Below, one piece after another: positions 35,168 to 43,806 of a stretch of DNA of 64,000 nucleotides. The stretch is from Bacillus sp. FJAT-52991. Its GTDB lineage: Bacteria; Bacillota; Bacilli; Bacillales; Domibacillaceae. The notes below the pieces were generated by a model. The model made no database searches and was not told the DNA's origin. It saw nothing but the letters and a program-made list of their open reading frames with translations. The stretch's first letter is position 1. Every line of letters starts with the position of its first letter. The translations under genes and the position numbers were made by a program. The stretch spans positions 1,698,001 through 1,762,000 of the forward strand of contig NZ_CP147404.1 in assembly GCF_037201805.1 (NCBI RefSeq), given 5' to 3'.

Positions 35168-35326
35168 ATGAAACAGAAAAAAGAGCGGGGCATGGGATCT
35201 AGACTAATGAATGAAGAAGAAGCAATTCAATCTGTACAACAAGCAGAAAACGGGGTGGATATTACAAGAGAACAAATAAGTGATGTCTATAACGAAGGAA
35301 CGGTTGATCAGGAGCGAGAACGCTAA
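35168..35326 (+). CDS. Small acidic/hydrophilic protein, YozQ-like (DUF4025) candidate
   Basis: 52 residues from ATG 35168, 10 bases after GGAG; ATGs at 35159 and 35162 are too close to it. The end VDITREQISDVYNEGTVDQE resembles the THEQVSDxYxEGTID block I recall in DUF4025/YozQ proteins of Bacillus. No hydrophobic core is evident, so it is probably disordered. A terminator follows directly. Confidence 0.5.
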   Translation: MKQKKERGMGSRLMNEEEAIQSVQQAENGVDITREQISDVYNEGTVDQERER

Positions 35327-35330
35327 AACA

Positions 35331-35369
35331 AAAACAAGACAAGAGGATTTGTCCTTTTGTCTTGTTTTC
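35331..35369 (+). terminator. Terminator
   Basis: AAAACAAGACAA pairs with TTGTCTTGTTTT, with an inner AGGAT/GTCCT helix. The 268 bp from here to 35637 hold no gene. Confidence 0.82.
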
Positions 35370-35637
35370 AGTTACTCTACTATATAAGTTGAAATATAGT
35401 TTTATTTTTTCTCATTTCTAGAACTTTTATTTGACACTAGTGAATTAAAAATACAATGGAAATATTTCCGCTCCCCACACAAATTATTTCCCCGGCAAGC
35501 GCAAGAATTGACAAGGAATTCTATTATTTACGGATAGGTTTCTCTTTGTCTCGACAAATCTCTTTATTGTTTTAGGAAATGACATGAACAAAAGTTAAAT
35601 CTTCAATAATTGCCCTTATTAGAAAAAATTCAATAGT

Positions 35638-36612
35638 TTAATTGCTTGAGAGAAATTCTCCCCTAGCATCTGTTAAAATTGATAAAGTTTCTTCCATAAA
35701 TTGATTAATATCTAAAGGATTTGTTAGTGCGATCCCGTCTTCAATTCTATCAAATCGGAAAGCTCTAATAATTGCAAACAAATCATTTAGCACATTTAGT
35801 TCAATTGCCTTGAAAGGTCTCTGTGACGTGTAAGCTGATATAAATTGTTGAAAGCGATCTAATGGTGCTAAACTCCCCTCATATTCTACATGCCAAGCAT
35901 GATACACACCTACTGCTATACATTCGTTTAAATACACTTCATCTCCTGCTAAATTAAAGTCATAAATGCCTGTGATAAAATCGTTGGAAAACAACAAATT
36001 ATAGTAACAAAAATCCCCTTGTACTGCTCCTTGTGGTAATGCATGCCAAAACTCTTTTAAAAGCGTTCTTTTTTCTAAATAGTACTTTTTGATTTCATTA
36101 CATAGTGGTTGATTTGAAAAATGTTGTATAAAGTCGATAAAGCTTAGTTCATTTTCATCATAGTCACCCATCCGATCTGTCGTATTTCCTCCAAACATAC
36201 TCCAGGACGTCGCTTGCTGAAAGGTCGATTTATATTGTAGTGAAAGCTGGTGTTGTTGACCAAGAAGCTTCCCTATTTCAAAAATTTTGTTGTCATTGAT
36301 CACCTCAACACTTTCACCGCATACCGCTTGTTCCATTGTTAAAACAAGCCCCTTATATTCGGTAGTATATTGATTTTGATTATTTTTTAAATAGCTTGAA
36401 ACAGGTAAACCGTTTATCTTTAAATAGGTAGCATATTCGCAGCACTTCTCCCAATGAGTTCGCTCTGCCTTTTCGCCTTTTAAATAAAAATTTTGTTTGT
36501 GTGTATCAGTTAATTTCACTAATAAGTGATCTTCATTTCGAATAATTTGAACATTTTCGATTGGATTCAGATGATATATTTCACTAATTTTTATTACTTG
36601 TTCTGTATTCAT
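35638..36612 (-). CDS. APH/choline-kinase-like phosphotransferase
   Basis: 324 residues, kinase-like fold. The Brenner motif appears as AVQGDFCYYNLLF (around 195-207); the usual catalytic-loop His before GD is Gln here, while Asp and Asn are kept. GIYDFNLAGDEVY provides the metal-binding Asp in the DFN position. The N-terminal lobe has LLVKLT and FYLKGEKAERTHW. It may phosphorylate a small molecule (aminoglycoside, choline, homoserine or thiamine types exist); the target is not predictable. AAGGAGGAG precedes the ATG. Confidence 0.78.
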   Translation of the reverse strand: MNTEQVIKISEIYHLNPIENVQIIRNEDHLLVKLTDTHKQNFYLKGEKAERTHWEKCCEYATYLKINGLPVSSYLKNNQNQYTTEYKGLVLTMEQAVCGESVEVINDNKIFEIGKLLGQQHQLSLQYKSTFQQATSWSMFGGNTTDRMGDYDENELSFIDFIQHFSNQPLCNEIKKYYLEKRTLLKEFWHALPQGAVQGDFCYYNLLFSNDFITGIYDFNLAGDEVYLNECIAVGVYHAWHVEYEGSLAPLDRFQQFISAYTSQRPFKAIELNVLNDLFAIIRAFRFDRIEDGIALTNPLDINQFMEETLSILTDARGEFLSSN

Positions 36613-36803
36613 TTGCTCCTCCTTGAAAATTACTGACCGTTTATTGAATATTCAAATGTCTAATATTTCAATTTTTATAATATCTCAAATAAGCAAAGCC
36701 AACAATGTAATCACTTTGTTTAGCGGCCACCTCGATTCTCAAAATGATTTTCTTCATCATAGTATGGTAAGATAAAGGTAGATTTGTACGGAGGAGAGGT
36801 TCT

Positions 36804-37448
36804 ATGGCAAATACTCATATTTTTACCCGTGGTGAGGAGATTGCTAATTCGATTACTCATGGGATTGGAGCCGTTCTTAGTATTGCCGGATTAACATTAT
36901 TATTAGTTTTTTCGATTTTCTTTGGGAACGTGTGGCATGTCGTCAGCTTTACGGTTTTTGGAATTACGATGCTGATGCTTTATTTGTCCTCTACGTTAGT
37001 ACACAGTTTTCCTAAAGGAAAAGTGAAAGATTTATTTGAGATTTTTGATCATGCATCGATTTACTTTTTCATTGCTGGGACGTATACCCCCTTTCTATTT
37101 CTAGCAGTCAAAGGAACGCTTGGCTGGACGTTGTTTGCCGCGGTATGGGGGTTAGCTATTGTCGGTACAGTGTTTAAATGCTTTTATGTGAAAAGATTTT
37201 TGAAAACCTCGACCCTTTTATATGTAGTCATGGGTTGGTTGATTGTATTTGCTTGGGATACATTGGTACAAAACATTTCAACGACTAGTTTAGTGCTACT
37301 CGTCACCGGGGGCATTTTATATACGGTCGGCGCGATTTTCTATGTATGGAGAGGTTTTAAATTTCATCATATGGTGTGGCATTTGTTTGTCTTAGCTGGA
37401 AGTGTCGCTCATTTCTTTTCTGTGCTTTATTTATTGCCAAGTCACTAA
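36804..37448 (+). CDS. Hemolysin III family membrane protein (PAQR-like)
   Basis: 214 residues with seven transmembrane helices. The family metal-site residues are all visible: ITHGIGA (first His and the start), STLVHSFPKGK with DHASIYFFIAGTYTP, and the final W-H-x-F-V-x-x-G-S-x-x-H-F-F block (VWHLFVLAGSVAHFFS). PAQR and hemolysin III proteins bind zinc in the membrane and are linked with membrane fluidity or lipid hydrolysis; haemolysis itself need not apply. GGAGGAGAGG precedes the ATG. It has its own terminator. Confidence 0.9.
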   Translation: MANTHIFTRGEEIANSITHGIGAVLSIAGLTLLLVFSIFFGNVWHVVSFTVFGITMLMLYLSSTLVHSFPKGKVKDLFEIFDHASIYFFIAGTYTPFLFLAVKGTLGWTLFAAVWGLAIVGTVFKCFYVKRFLKTSTLLYVVMGWLIVFAWDTLVQNISTTSLVLLVTGGILYTVGAIFYVWRGFKFHHMVWHLFVLAGSVAHFFSVLYLLPSH

Positions 37449-37506
37449 GAATGAGCGGAAAGACTGTAATAGATGACAGTGAATAATAAAATTATGCAAA
37501 AATGAG

Positions 37507-37536
37507 AGCCGATACTAAAGAGAGTATCGGCTTTTG
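37507..37536 (+). terminator. Terminator after the hemolysin III gene
   Basis: AGCCGATACT pairs with AGTATCGGCT and is followed by TTT. Confidence 0.83.
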
Positions 37537-37621
37537 CTATGTACGGTACATTTTACAGGATAGTGGAAAAAAATCGAATGCCTATTCACATTATAATCCA
37601 ATCGTTTATAATTTTAAATAG

Positions 37622-37637
37622 TTAAGTAATTACTTAA
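37622..37637. promoter_or_regulatory. Operator of the SdpR-like repressor
   Basis: TTAAGTAATTACTTAA is a perfect 16-bp palindrome 27 bp before the repressor start. The size suits an ArsR-type dimer and suggests autoregulation. Confidence 0.65.
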
Positions 37638-37663
37638 ATAATTAATGGTGGAGGTAGTAAGGA

Positions 37664-37945
37664 TTGACCATAAATGCACTATTTAAAGCTTTATCTGATG
37701 AAAATAGAAGAAAAATATTAGATCTTTTAAGAAATGGCGATTTGACTGCTGGAGATATTGCTAATCATTTTGAAATGAGTAAACCAGGAGTGTCTCAGCA
37801 CTTATCTGTTTTAAAAAATGCTGAATTAGTGTATTCCATAAAAAAGGGGCAATATGTGTACTATTCATTAAATTCAACTGTTTTTCAGGATGTTTTGAAG
37901 TGGATTCTTCAGTTTAATTCAAACTCAAAGGGGGAGGATTTATGA
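37664..37945 (+). CDS. ArsR-family repressor, SdpR-like
   Basis: 93 residues, winged helix. FKALSDENRRKILDLLRNGD then TAGDIANHFEMSKPGVSQHL is the DNA-recognition region, with GQYVYYSLNSTVFQDVLKWI as the SdpR-like tail. It has no metal-binding CxC pair. The TTG start follows GGAGG by 10 bases. It overlaps by 4 bases with an SdpI-like gene, as in B. subtilis sdpRI where membrane-bound SdpI captures the repressor when the toxin SdpC is present. No sdpABC genes are in the window, so this is an orphan immunity pair. Confidence 0.85.
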   Translation: MTINALFKALSDENRRKILDLLRNGDLTAGDIANHFEMSKPGVSQHLSVLKNAELVYSIKKGQYVYYSLNSTVFQDVLKWILQFNSNSKGEDL

Positions 37946-38547
37946 TTAAAAAAATTTGTATAAGTTTTTTAATTTTCTTATCTTTTGGTGTCAGTATGTA
38001 TTTATATGCGACGAATGTAGTGTTTGAAGAAACGAGATATGGTATAACGGAAGTAATATTATTCAGTATTCCGCTTACAATGTGTTTAGTAAACAGTAGT
38101 TTGTTCATTCTTCCTAAACAATTTCAAGGCTCTTATTCTCGATATAAAAAAGGAATAGAGAGCATATTTTTATCAATTACAATGATTCTTTTTATGCTGC
38201 ATTTCGGCTTAATCCTAGCGGCAACAGGTACAGGAGTTAACCTACTCCTCTTAATCCCTATAAGTGTAGGTATGGTGCTTATCACTACAGCTAACACCCT
38301 TCCTAGATTTCAATTAGAATTAAATAAAACATCTTCAGAATTAACCCGATCAACTCATCAAATATGGAACATCGTAGCGCGTCCTTTTTCTTTACCTTTG
38401 TTTATTGGAGGTTTACTATTGTTACTTTGTGTGTTTCTTCCAGATACTCTGATGTTTGTTGGCTTCTTCTCTATCCTTTTATGTATATTGCTTGTATCCA
38501 CATTTCTTTCATATAAAGCTTATCAATCGCATTTGAAAAAATTGTAA
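37942..38547 (+). CDS. SdpI-like membrane immunity/signalling protein
   Basis: 201 residues, six predicted transmembrane helices. The loop after helix 4 (ANTLPRFQLELNKTSSELTR) corresponds to the conserved GN-x-x segment of SdpI proteins, and two hydrophobic hairpins follow. The gene overlaps the repressor gene. In the known system SdpI both protects against the SdpC toxin and sequesters SdpR. Sequence divergence is large, so specificity for a particular toxin is unknown. Confidence 0.68.
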   Translation: MIKKICISFLIFLSFGVSMYLYATNVVFEETRYGITEVILFSIPLTMCLVNSSLFILPKQFQGSYSRYKKGIESIFLSITMILFMLHFGLILAATGTGVNLLLLIPISVGMVLITTANTLPRFQLELNKTSSELTRSTHQIWNIVARPFSLPLFIGGLLLLLCVFLPDTLMFVGFFSILLCILLVSTFLSYKAYQSHLKKL

Positions 38548-38629
38548 TATGGGCGTGATCCCTTTGAACAGAATGCGGTTCAAAAGAGACTAGAACTGGT
38601 GAATTTAAAGGTTATAGGGCATTGTAAGA

Positions 38630-38670
38630 AATGTTAGCTAGCTTTTATTGACGCTAGCTAACATTCTTTT
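38630..38670 (+). terminator. Terminator of the sdpRI-like operon
   Basis: AATGTTAGCTAGC pairs with GCTAGCTAACATT around a 10-base loop and is followed by CTTTT. Confidence 0.8.
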
Positions 38671-39223
38671 ATTCCGAATAGGAAATCACAACAAAAAAAG
38701 TCGTCATTTCCTTGGTCATGTTTTTATACAAATGCTTGTCTTTGGCCTGAAAATGCAGAGCTTCCCCTTTATGCAAGGAATAGTCCTCTCCCCTTATTTC
38801 CATCGTCAAATGGCCTTCGCTCACTAAAACATATTCTTCACTCGTAGGGTTATGCTCGTCTGCTTCATGGGTAAACCCTGGCTTTAGTTCAACAAAAAAG
38901 ATTTCGAATTGCTTATCAGGATGAAAAGGGAAAAGTGAGTAGACGAGATAATTTCCTTGATCATCTACGAGTGGTTGTAGCTCGTCTTTCTTGATTTGAG
39001 TAATTTGTGCCGCTTCTTCTTTCATAAAAGCAGAAAACGAAACATTGAGTCCATTCGCTATTTTCCAGAGCGTCGTCACAGTAGGATTGGTGTTGCCTTT
39101 TTCGATTTGTGCAAGCATTCCTTTACTGACCCCTGTTAATTCTGCAGTTTGATCTAAGCTTAATCTTCTCTTCTTTCGAATATCTGCAAAGTTTTTTCCG
39201 ATTAAATGTTGTAGAGAATCCAT
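38669..39223 (-). CDS. XRE-family regulator with C-terminal cupin domain
   Basis: 184 residues. Residues 8-62 are an XRE helix-turn-helix (NFADIRKKRRLSLDQTAELT, then GVSKGMLAQIEKGNTNPTV). Residues 105-180 form a cupin barrel (HEADEHNPTSEEYVLVSEGH). The His and Glu residues that could bind metal are partly present. It diverges from azlC-azlD, and the azlC promoter carries a palindrome, so it is the likely repressor of the branched-chain amino acid export genes. GGAGGAGG precedes the ATG. Confidence 0.86.
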   Translation of the reverse strand: MDSLQHLIGKNFADIRKKRRLSLDQTAELTGVSKGMLAQIEKGNTNPTVTTLWKIANGLNVSFSAFMKEEAAQITQIKKDELQPLVDDQGNYLVYSLFPFHPDKQFEIFFVELKPGFTHEADEHNPTSEEYVLVSEGHLTMEIRGEDYSLHKGEALHFQAKDKHLYKNMTKEMTTFFVVISYSE

Positions 39224-39246
39224 TTAAGACCTCCTCCATTTTCTTA

Positions 39247-39275
39247 TTGATGATTATAACATACAAATGTATAAT
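39247..39275 (+). promoter_or_regulatory. azlC promoter with overlapping palindrome
   Basis: TTGATG (39247-39252) and TATAAT (39270-39275) are 17 bases apart. ATACAAATGTAT (39261-39272) is an inverted repeat over the -10 box and is a good operator candidate for the divergent cupin regulator. Confidence 0.65.
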
Positions 39276-39300
39276 ATATTAAACAAAAGGAGGGGTTGCT

Positions 39301-40008
39301 TTGGAGGTCGCCCAAGAAGAAAGGTTAACTTTTGTACAGGGAGTGAAAGATTGTATTCCGACGTTACTAGGGTACATAAGCATTGGATTTGCCGCAGGGG
39401 TTGTGGGCATGGCTTCGGGACTAAGTGTGATGGAAATTGCTTTAATGTCCGCCCTTGTTTACGCAGGAGCTGCACAATTTATTATTTGTGGCATGTTAGC
39501 AACAGCTAGTCCCCCATCGGCCATCATCTTTACCGCATTTATTGTGAACTTACGTCATTTTTTATTAAGTGCCACATTAGCTCCTTATTTTTCGCAATAT
39601 TCTTTACTTAAAAATGCAGGCATTGGGTCCCTTGTGACGGATGAATCATTCGGTGTGGCTGCAAGCAGAATTTTCAGCTCCAAACCAGTGAATGATCGTT
39701 GGATGAATGGACTGAATCTGACCGCTTATATTACTTGGATCGTCTCTTGTGTCGTTGGAGCGGTTCTTGGCAAATGGGTATCTGATCCTGAAAAATTTGG
39801 ATTGGATTTTGCGTTGACCGCGATGTTTGTTGCTTTACTTGTTTTGCAGCTGGATAGTTTAAAACGTTCACAGTTAACACATTATTTATGTTTAATTTTG
39901 ACGATGGTCGTTTGTATGTATGTTTTATCTATTTTTCTATCCATTGATCTAGCTGTCATTTTATCTACGATTATTGTTGCAACGATTGGTGTGGTGACGA
40001 GTAAATGA
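39301..40008 (+). CDS. azlC: AzlC family branched-chain amino acid exporter, large subunit
   Basis: 235 residues, about seven transmembrane helices. SIGFAAGVVGMASGLSVMEI, then ALVYAGAAQFIICGMLA and the NLRHFLLSATLAPYF block are typical of AzlC. With AzlD it exports branched-chain amino acids or their analogues (4-azaleucine resistance in B. subtilis). TTG 39301 lies 5 bases from AAAGGAGGGG. Its end overlaps azlD by 4 bases. Confidence 0.9.
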   Translation: MEVAQEERLTFVQGVKDCIPTLLGYISIGFAAGVVGMASGLSVMEIALMSALVYAGAAQFIICGMLATASPPSAIIFTAFIVNLRHFLLSATLAPYFSQYSLLKNAGIGSLVTDESFGVAASRIFSSKPVNDRWMNGLNLTAYITWIVSCVVGAVLGKWVSDPEKFGLDFALTAMFVALLVLQLDSLKRSQLTHYLCLILTMVVCMYVLSIFLSIDLAVILSTIIVATIGVVTSK

Positions 40009-40331
40009 GTGTAAATCCAACTGTCTTATTTGTCATTATTGGTTGTGCCATTGTAACATTGATTCCTCGGGTAGCCCCTTTTCTAATTGTTAGAACTGTA
40101 AAGCTTCCTAAGCCGGTGATGAAATGGTTATCTTTTATTCCTGTTTGTATTTTAAGTGCCCTTGTTGTTGGAAGTGTCATTGAAAGAGAACCAGGTCAGT
40201 TTCCTAGTTTGAACATAGAAATACTGATTACGTTACTACCGACTCTTCTCTTAGCTATTTGGACGAAAAGCCTATTGGTGACCGTTATTGCTGGGGTGGT
40301 GTTGATGGCTTTCGTTCGGACATTGATGTAA
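40005..40331 (+). CDS. azlD: AzlD small subunit of branched-chain amino acid exporter
   Basis: 108 residues, four short transmembrane helices. CAIVTLIPRVAPFLIVRTVK and LPKPVMKWLSFIPVCILSAL fit AzlD. It forms the exporter with AzlC. ATGA overlap with azlC. The MFS gene follows after 14 bases, so the three may be one operon. Confidence 0.9.
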   Translation: MSVNPTVLFVIIGCAIVTLIPRVAPFLIVRTVKLPKPVMKWLSFIPVCILSALVVGSVIEREPGQFPSLNIEILITLLPTLLLAIWTKSLLVTVIAGVVLMAFVRTLM

Positions 40332-40345
40332 AGGAGGTCCATCAA

Positions 40346-41644
40346 ATGAATGATTCACAAGCATTAAAAAGTGAGACTAATTCGCTACAAAGTTATATTG
40401 ATTCTCCAGACAAGCAAAAACAGCTGTATCGACGGACATTGATGATTGTCGTTATTTCACAAATTTTTGGTGGAGCTGGGCTAGCGGCGGGTATTACAGT
40501 TGGGGCCCTTCTTGCTGAAGACATGCTAGGTTCAAATAGCTTGGCTGGAGTTCCAGCTGCCCTGTTCACTCTCGGTTCTGCTTTAGCCGCATGGCTTGTA
40601 GGGCGACTTTCTCAGCGTTTTGGCCGCCGTTTTGGACTCGCAACAGGATTCATAGCTGGAGGGATCGGAGCCATTGGAGTAGTGATGGCTGCTACGTTTG
40701 ATCATATCTTTCTTCTTTTTGTTTCACTATTCATCTATGGGGCAGGTACGGCTACAAACCTGCAAGCACGCTATGCAGGCACAGACTTGGCGACGTCGAC
40801 ACAACGTGCAACCGCCATTAGTATCGCTATGGTCTCCACAACATTCGGTGCTGTTGCTGGGCCAAACTTAGTTAGTATAATGGGAGAATTGGCCACATCC
40901 ATTGGTGTTCCAGCTCTAGCTGGCCCGTTCATACTTGCGGCTGTCGCCTACATTTTAGCTGGTTTCATCTTACTCATTTTACTTCGCCCGGATCCGCTCA
41001 TCGTAGCCCAAGCGATTGCAGATGCGAAGACAATGGACAATAGGAAACTGGCAGATCAGAAGACTAAAACAACAGCCATTCAAAAACGAGGTATAGTTGT
41101 CGGAGCTACGATCATGGTGTTAACTCAAATTGTCATGGTGGCCATTATGACGATGACGCCTATACATATGCAACATCATGGTCATGGGTTAAATCAGGTA
41201 GGAATGGTCATTGGCATTCATATTGGAGCTATGTACCTTCCATCTCTGGTCACAGGCTTTCTTGTCGATAAAGTTGGGCGAACTGTTATGGCGATTGCTT
41301 CTGGTGTGACTTTACTATCGGCTGGTATATTAGCTGCTTTTGCACCTGCTGATTCCATGTTAGGACTGACGACCGCGCTGGCTCTACTTGGACTCGGCTG
41401 GAACTTTGGGTTGATTAGTGGGACGGCGCTCATCATTGATTCGACTTCCCCATCTACTCGCGCAAAGACACAAGGAACAGTTGATGTCTTAATCGCGTTA
41501 GCTGGTGCCTCTGGTGGAGCGATGTCAGGCATGGTTGTCGCCCATTCCAGTTACGCCACCCTTTCACTGGCAGGAGGAATCCTTGCTCTTCTCCTTGTTC
41601 CAGTGGTGGTTTGGTCGAGTAGACAGGTGAATCATAACGAATAG
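40346..41644 (+). CDS. MFS transporter
   Basis: 432 residues, twelve transmembrane helices. The MFS loop 2-3 motif is WLVGRLSQRFGRRFGLATGF, repeated more weakly in the second half as GFLVDKVGRTVMAIAS. A long central loop (about 230-260) contains DAKTMDNRKLADQKTKT. ATG 40346 follows AAAGGAGG. Closely spaced behind azlD, it may export a related amino acid or drug. The substrate is unknown. Confidence 0.86.
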   Translation: MNDSQALKSETNSLQSYIDSPDKQKQLYRRTLMIVVISQIFGGAGLAAGITVGALLAEDMLGSNSLAGVPAALFTLGSALAAWLVGRLSQRFGRRFGLATGFIAGGIGAIGVVMAATFDHIFLLFVSLFIYGAGTATNLQARYAGTDLATSTQRATAISIAMVSTTFGAVAGPNLVSIMGELATSIGVPALAGPFILAAVAYILAGFILLILLRPDPLIVAQAIADAKTMDNRKLADQKTKTTAIQKRGIVVGATIMVLTQIVMVAIMTMTPIHMQHHGHGLNQVGMVIGIHIGAMYLPSLVTGFLVDKVGRTVMAIASGVTLLSAGILAAFAPADSMLGLTTALALLGLGWNFGLISGTALIIDSTSPSTRAKTQGTVDVLIALAGASGGAMSGMVVAHSSYATLSLAGGILALLLVPVVVWSSRQVNHNE

Positions 41645-41655
41645 CATCTATTCTC

Positions 41656-41696
41656 AAAAAAACGAGGAAGGACATGTAGCGCTCTTCCTCGTTTTA
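41656..41696. terminator. Bidirectional terminator
   Basis: AACGAGGAAG pairs with CTTCCTCGTT, with A and T runs on both sides, serving the MFS gene and the convergent acetyltransferase gene. Confidence 0.82.
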
Positions 41697-42149
41697 AAAT
41701 GATCGCTTCTTTTCAAAACGAGTTAAAGATAAGTGTTCATTCACTTTGATCTCTTCCACTACTTGAAATCCATGTTTCAGATAAAATTGCACAGCTGGTG
41801 TATTTTTAGAACCGGTTGATACGATCACCTTTTCGACCTCTTGCTTCTTTTCAATGATATTTAGCAACTTCTCCGCTATCCCTTTTCTAAAGTGTTTTGG
41901 ATGCACGATTAAACGATGAATATCAACCATATCTTTTTCTATTTTTATAGAGATCGCCCCACAAAGTTCCTCGTTTATAAAATAACCGAAGAAAGTTTCT
42001 CCGCATGGTTGTAATGTTTCTACAGTATCCTTTAAGGGAGGAAGATCAGAAAAACCGATGATGTCTGCTTCAATCTGATACGAGAGAAGTTGAACGTTTA
42101 ACACTTCTTCAGCAACTTTTCGGTTGGTAATGTCAAGTTCTTTAATCAA
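41694..42149 (-). CDS. GNAT family acetyltransferase
   Basis: 151 residues. The acetyl-CoA loop is HRLIVHPKHFRKGIAEKLLN (R-K-G-I-A), followed by VIVSTGSKNTPAVQFYLKHGF, the beta-4/alpha-4 region. The start is TTG 42149, 9 bases after AAAGGAGA. It stands alone. From 42150 to 42523 no gene is seen; a GGTCCTTTTTAT/ATAAAGGAC pair around 42298-42350 may be a weak hairpin. Confidence 0.82.
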   Translation of the reverse strand: MIKELDITNRKVAEEVLNVQLLSYQIEADIIGFSDLPPLKDTVETLQPCGETFFGYFINEELCGAISIKIEKDMVDIHRLIVHPKHFRKGIAEKLLNIIEKKQEVEKVIVSTGSKNTPAVQFYLKHGFQVVEEIKVNEHLSLTRFEKKRSF

Positions 42150-42523
42150 AGTGCTATTTCTCCTTTCTATCGTTTAGTATTTTTTACTCTCCTAGAAGTT
42201 CCTCTGTAAAAAAGCCTATTTTAGCTTTGAAATAAATTTTGATTAAAAATATGTGATAAGTCCAAATGAAGTTTTTCGTGTAATCTTGTCCATGTGTAGG
42301 TCCTTTTTATTGGATTTGGACGGGCTACCACCTGACTTTATCCATTATAAAGGACTTTTTCTTTGCACAAAACCGGATGATTGAACATTTTGAGTATTTT
42401 AAAAACGGATGTTAATTTAATGCAACACTAGTGAAATCAAATATATATAATGGTACAATTTGTAAGTGGTAAAGTTTAATATTCTTTTAACGACGAGAAA
42501 AATCTGGTGAAGGGACTGATTTT

Positions 42524-42917
42524 TTGAGTAAAACTATTAAGAAGATAGTTATTAACACAATATTGACAATTACTTTTTTAGCAATGCTTATTCCCATAAT
42601 AATATTCGCAATCGTTTTTGTTTGGAGCGATTATCGAGGGATGGATACTATCGTTTTTTTTGAGGACAGTGATTATGAGATAGCAAAAACATATAATGAA
42701 TATGCTGTGTTTCATCGAAAGGAAAATAGGTCATTATTCAATAACGTCACAGGATATTTACACGAGGATGATTATTTATATGTAGTAAATAAAGATCAAA
42801 TGATGATTATTGATTTGAAAAAAGATACACACAATAAAAAAAATATCAGATATTTCCGATGATGAGAGTTTGATTTTAAAAGAAATTATGAAAGATCCCT
42901 TAGTCAAGGAGAAATAA
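42524..42917 (+). pseudogene. Small membrane-anchored protein with frameshift in an A8 run
   Basis: TTG 42524 follows GAAGGGA. One transmembrane helix (residues 10-36) leads into an extracellular domain with YNEYAVFHRKENRS and YLHEDDYLYVVNKDQMMIID. The first frame stops at 42862, but a shift of one base in the A-run at 42836-42843 continues as ISDISDDESLILKEIMKDPL and stops at 42917 with no loss of coding character. I infer one gene of about 130 codons with a single-base indel, real or from sequencing. The family is not recognised. Confidence 0.6.
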
Positions 42918-42973
42918 GAAATCCCCACTAGTGTTACATGGTATTTAACGGAATTTTCAGTTTAGAAAAATCC

Positions 42974-43210
42974 TCATTTCTGCACCAGTAAATCAATAGC
43001 TGTTTTGAGTTGAAATACATCAGTAGCATATCCTTTTAATTCTAATTGGAAATCCGAAGAGTAATTCATGAAATTAAATGTAAATTCATGATATTTCTCT
43101 AGATCAATTGTCACAAGAAAATCTCCTTGAGTGTCTTCCAAAAGTTCAAGCGAATCGAACTTACTTCTTTTCTTGCCTTGATTAATTTCTAGTACTATAG
43201 CGTGTAGCAT
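42974..43210 (-). CDS. Small uncharacterised protein
   Basis: 78 residues, soluble, mixed: LEINQGKKRSKFDSLELLED, DFLVTIDLEKYHEFTFNFMN and a final helix LKTAIDLLVQK. I do not recognise it. No clear ribosome site precedes the ATG at 43210. It lies close to another small minus-strand gene and may form a pair with it. It could be a remnant. Confidence 0.4.
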   Translation of the reverse strand: MLHAIVLEINQGKKRSKFDSLELLEDTQGDFLVTIDLEKYHEFTFNFMNYSSDFQLELKGYATDVFQLKTAIDLLVQK

Positions 43211-43234
43211 TTGTTGTGCTAAAAGGAGAATCTC

Positions 43235-43417
43235 TCAGTCTAACTCTATATAAGCTGAGGTGATTTCAATTACATTGGTATGACTGATTTTAAAACGGAA
43301 TGTCTTTTTCTTCTCTTCTAACTCTACCTTCCAAATATTATTCTCAATTAATGTGATCACTATCATTGCCTCTTTCTCTTCAATTATCCTCGTTCGGATA
43401 AAGCTCCTGCTCTCCAA
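43235..43417 (-). CDS. Small uncharacterised protein
   Basis: Up to 60 residues (ATG 43417) or 43 from the internal ATG at 43366, which follows GAAGAGAAAGAGG. The core IVITLIENNIWKVELEEKKK and FRFKISHTNVIEITSAYIEL looks like a four-strand beta protein. Unknown family; it ends 24 bp before the next minus-strand gene. Confidence 0.4.
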   Translation of the reverse strand: MESRSFIRTRIIEEKEAMIVITLIENNIWKVELEEKKKTFRFKISHTNVIEITSAYIELD

Positions 43418-43640
43418 GATAAGGGAAAATCTTCGTCATTTTGCTTCTCCTTTCTGGATTCGTTCAAGACATATTTACTAGATAAACATTATTGTACCAT
43501 TATCAGACTCTTCGTAGCCTTTAAAGTGCTTCCTGTTAGTATTGATAGATTGCTCTAACACTCTCTGAAAAATTGATGTTTTTTATTTTTTGCTAGAAGT
43601 TATGGATCTAGGGGGTAGATTATTTAAAGTTGTATTTTTG

Positions 43641-43778
43641 CAAACATAAACTTTGTTCAAGTATGTTTGTTTATATACAAACATATTTGTGGTTAATTTA
43701 TTCATCTGATTGACAGTCGATAAACTTTATATTAATATGTTTGTTATTAACCAAATATTTATATTATGTGTTTGTTAT
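43641..43778. promoter_or_regulatory. Cluster of TATGTTTGTT-type repeats before the DUF2087 gene
   Basis: Copies: CAAACATAA (43641, inverted), TATGTTTGTT (43662), ATACAAACATA (43675, inverted), ATATGTTTGTT (43735) and TATGTGTTTGTTAT (43765). The second and third form a 9-bp inverted repeat with a 5-bp spacer. The array is a likely operator set for the HTH protein encoded next. The remainder of 43418-43806 shows no gene. Confidence 0.6.
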
Positions 43779-43806
43779 TTAAAAAATGATTGGATGTGTT
43801 TACACA

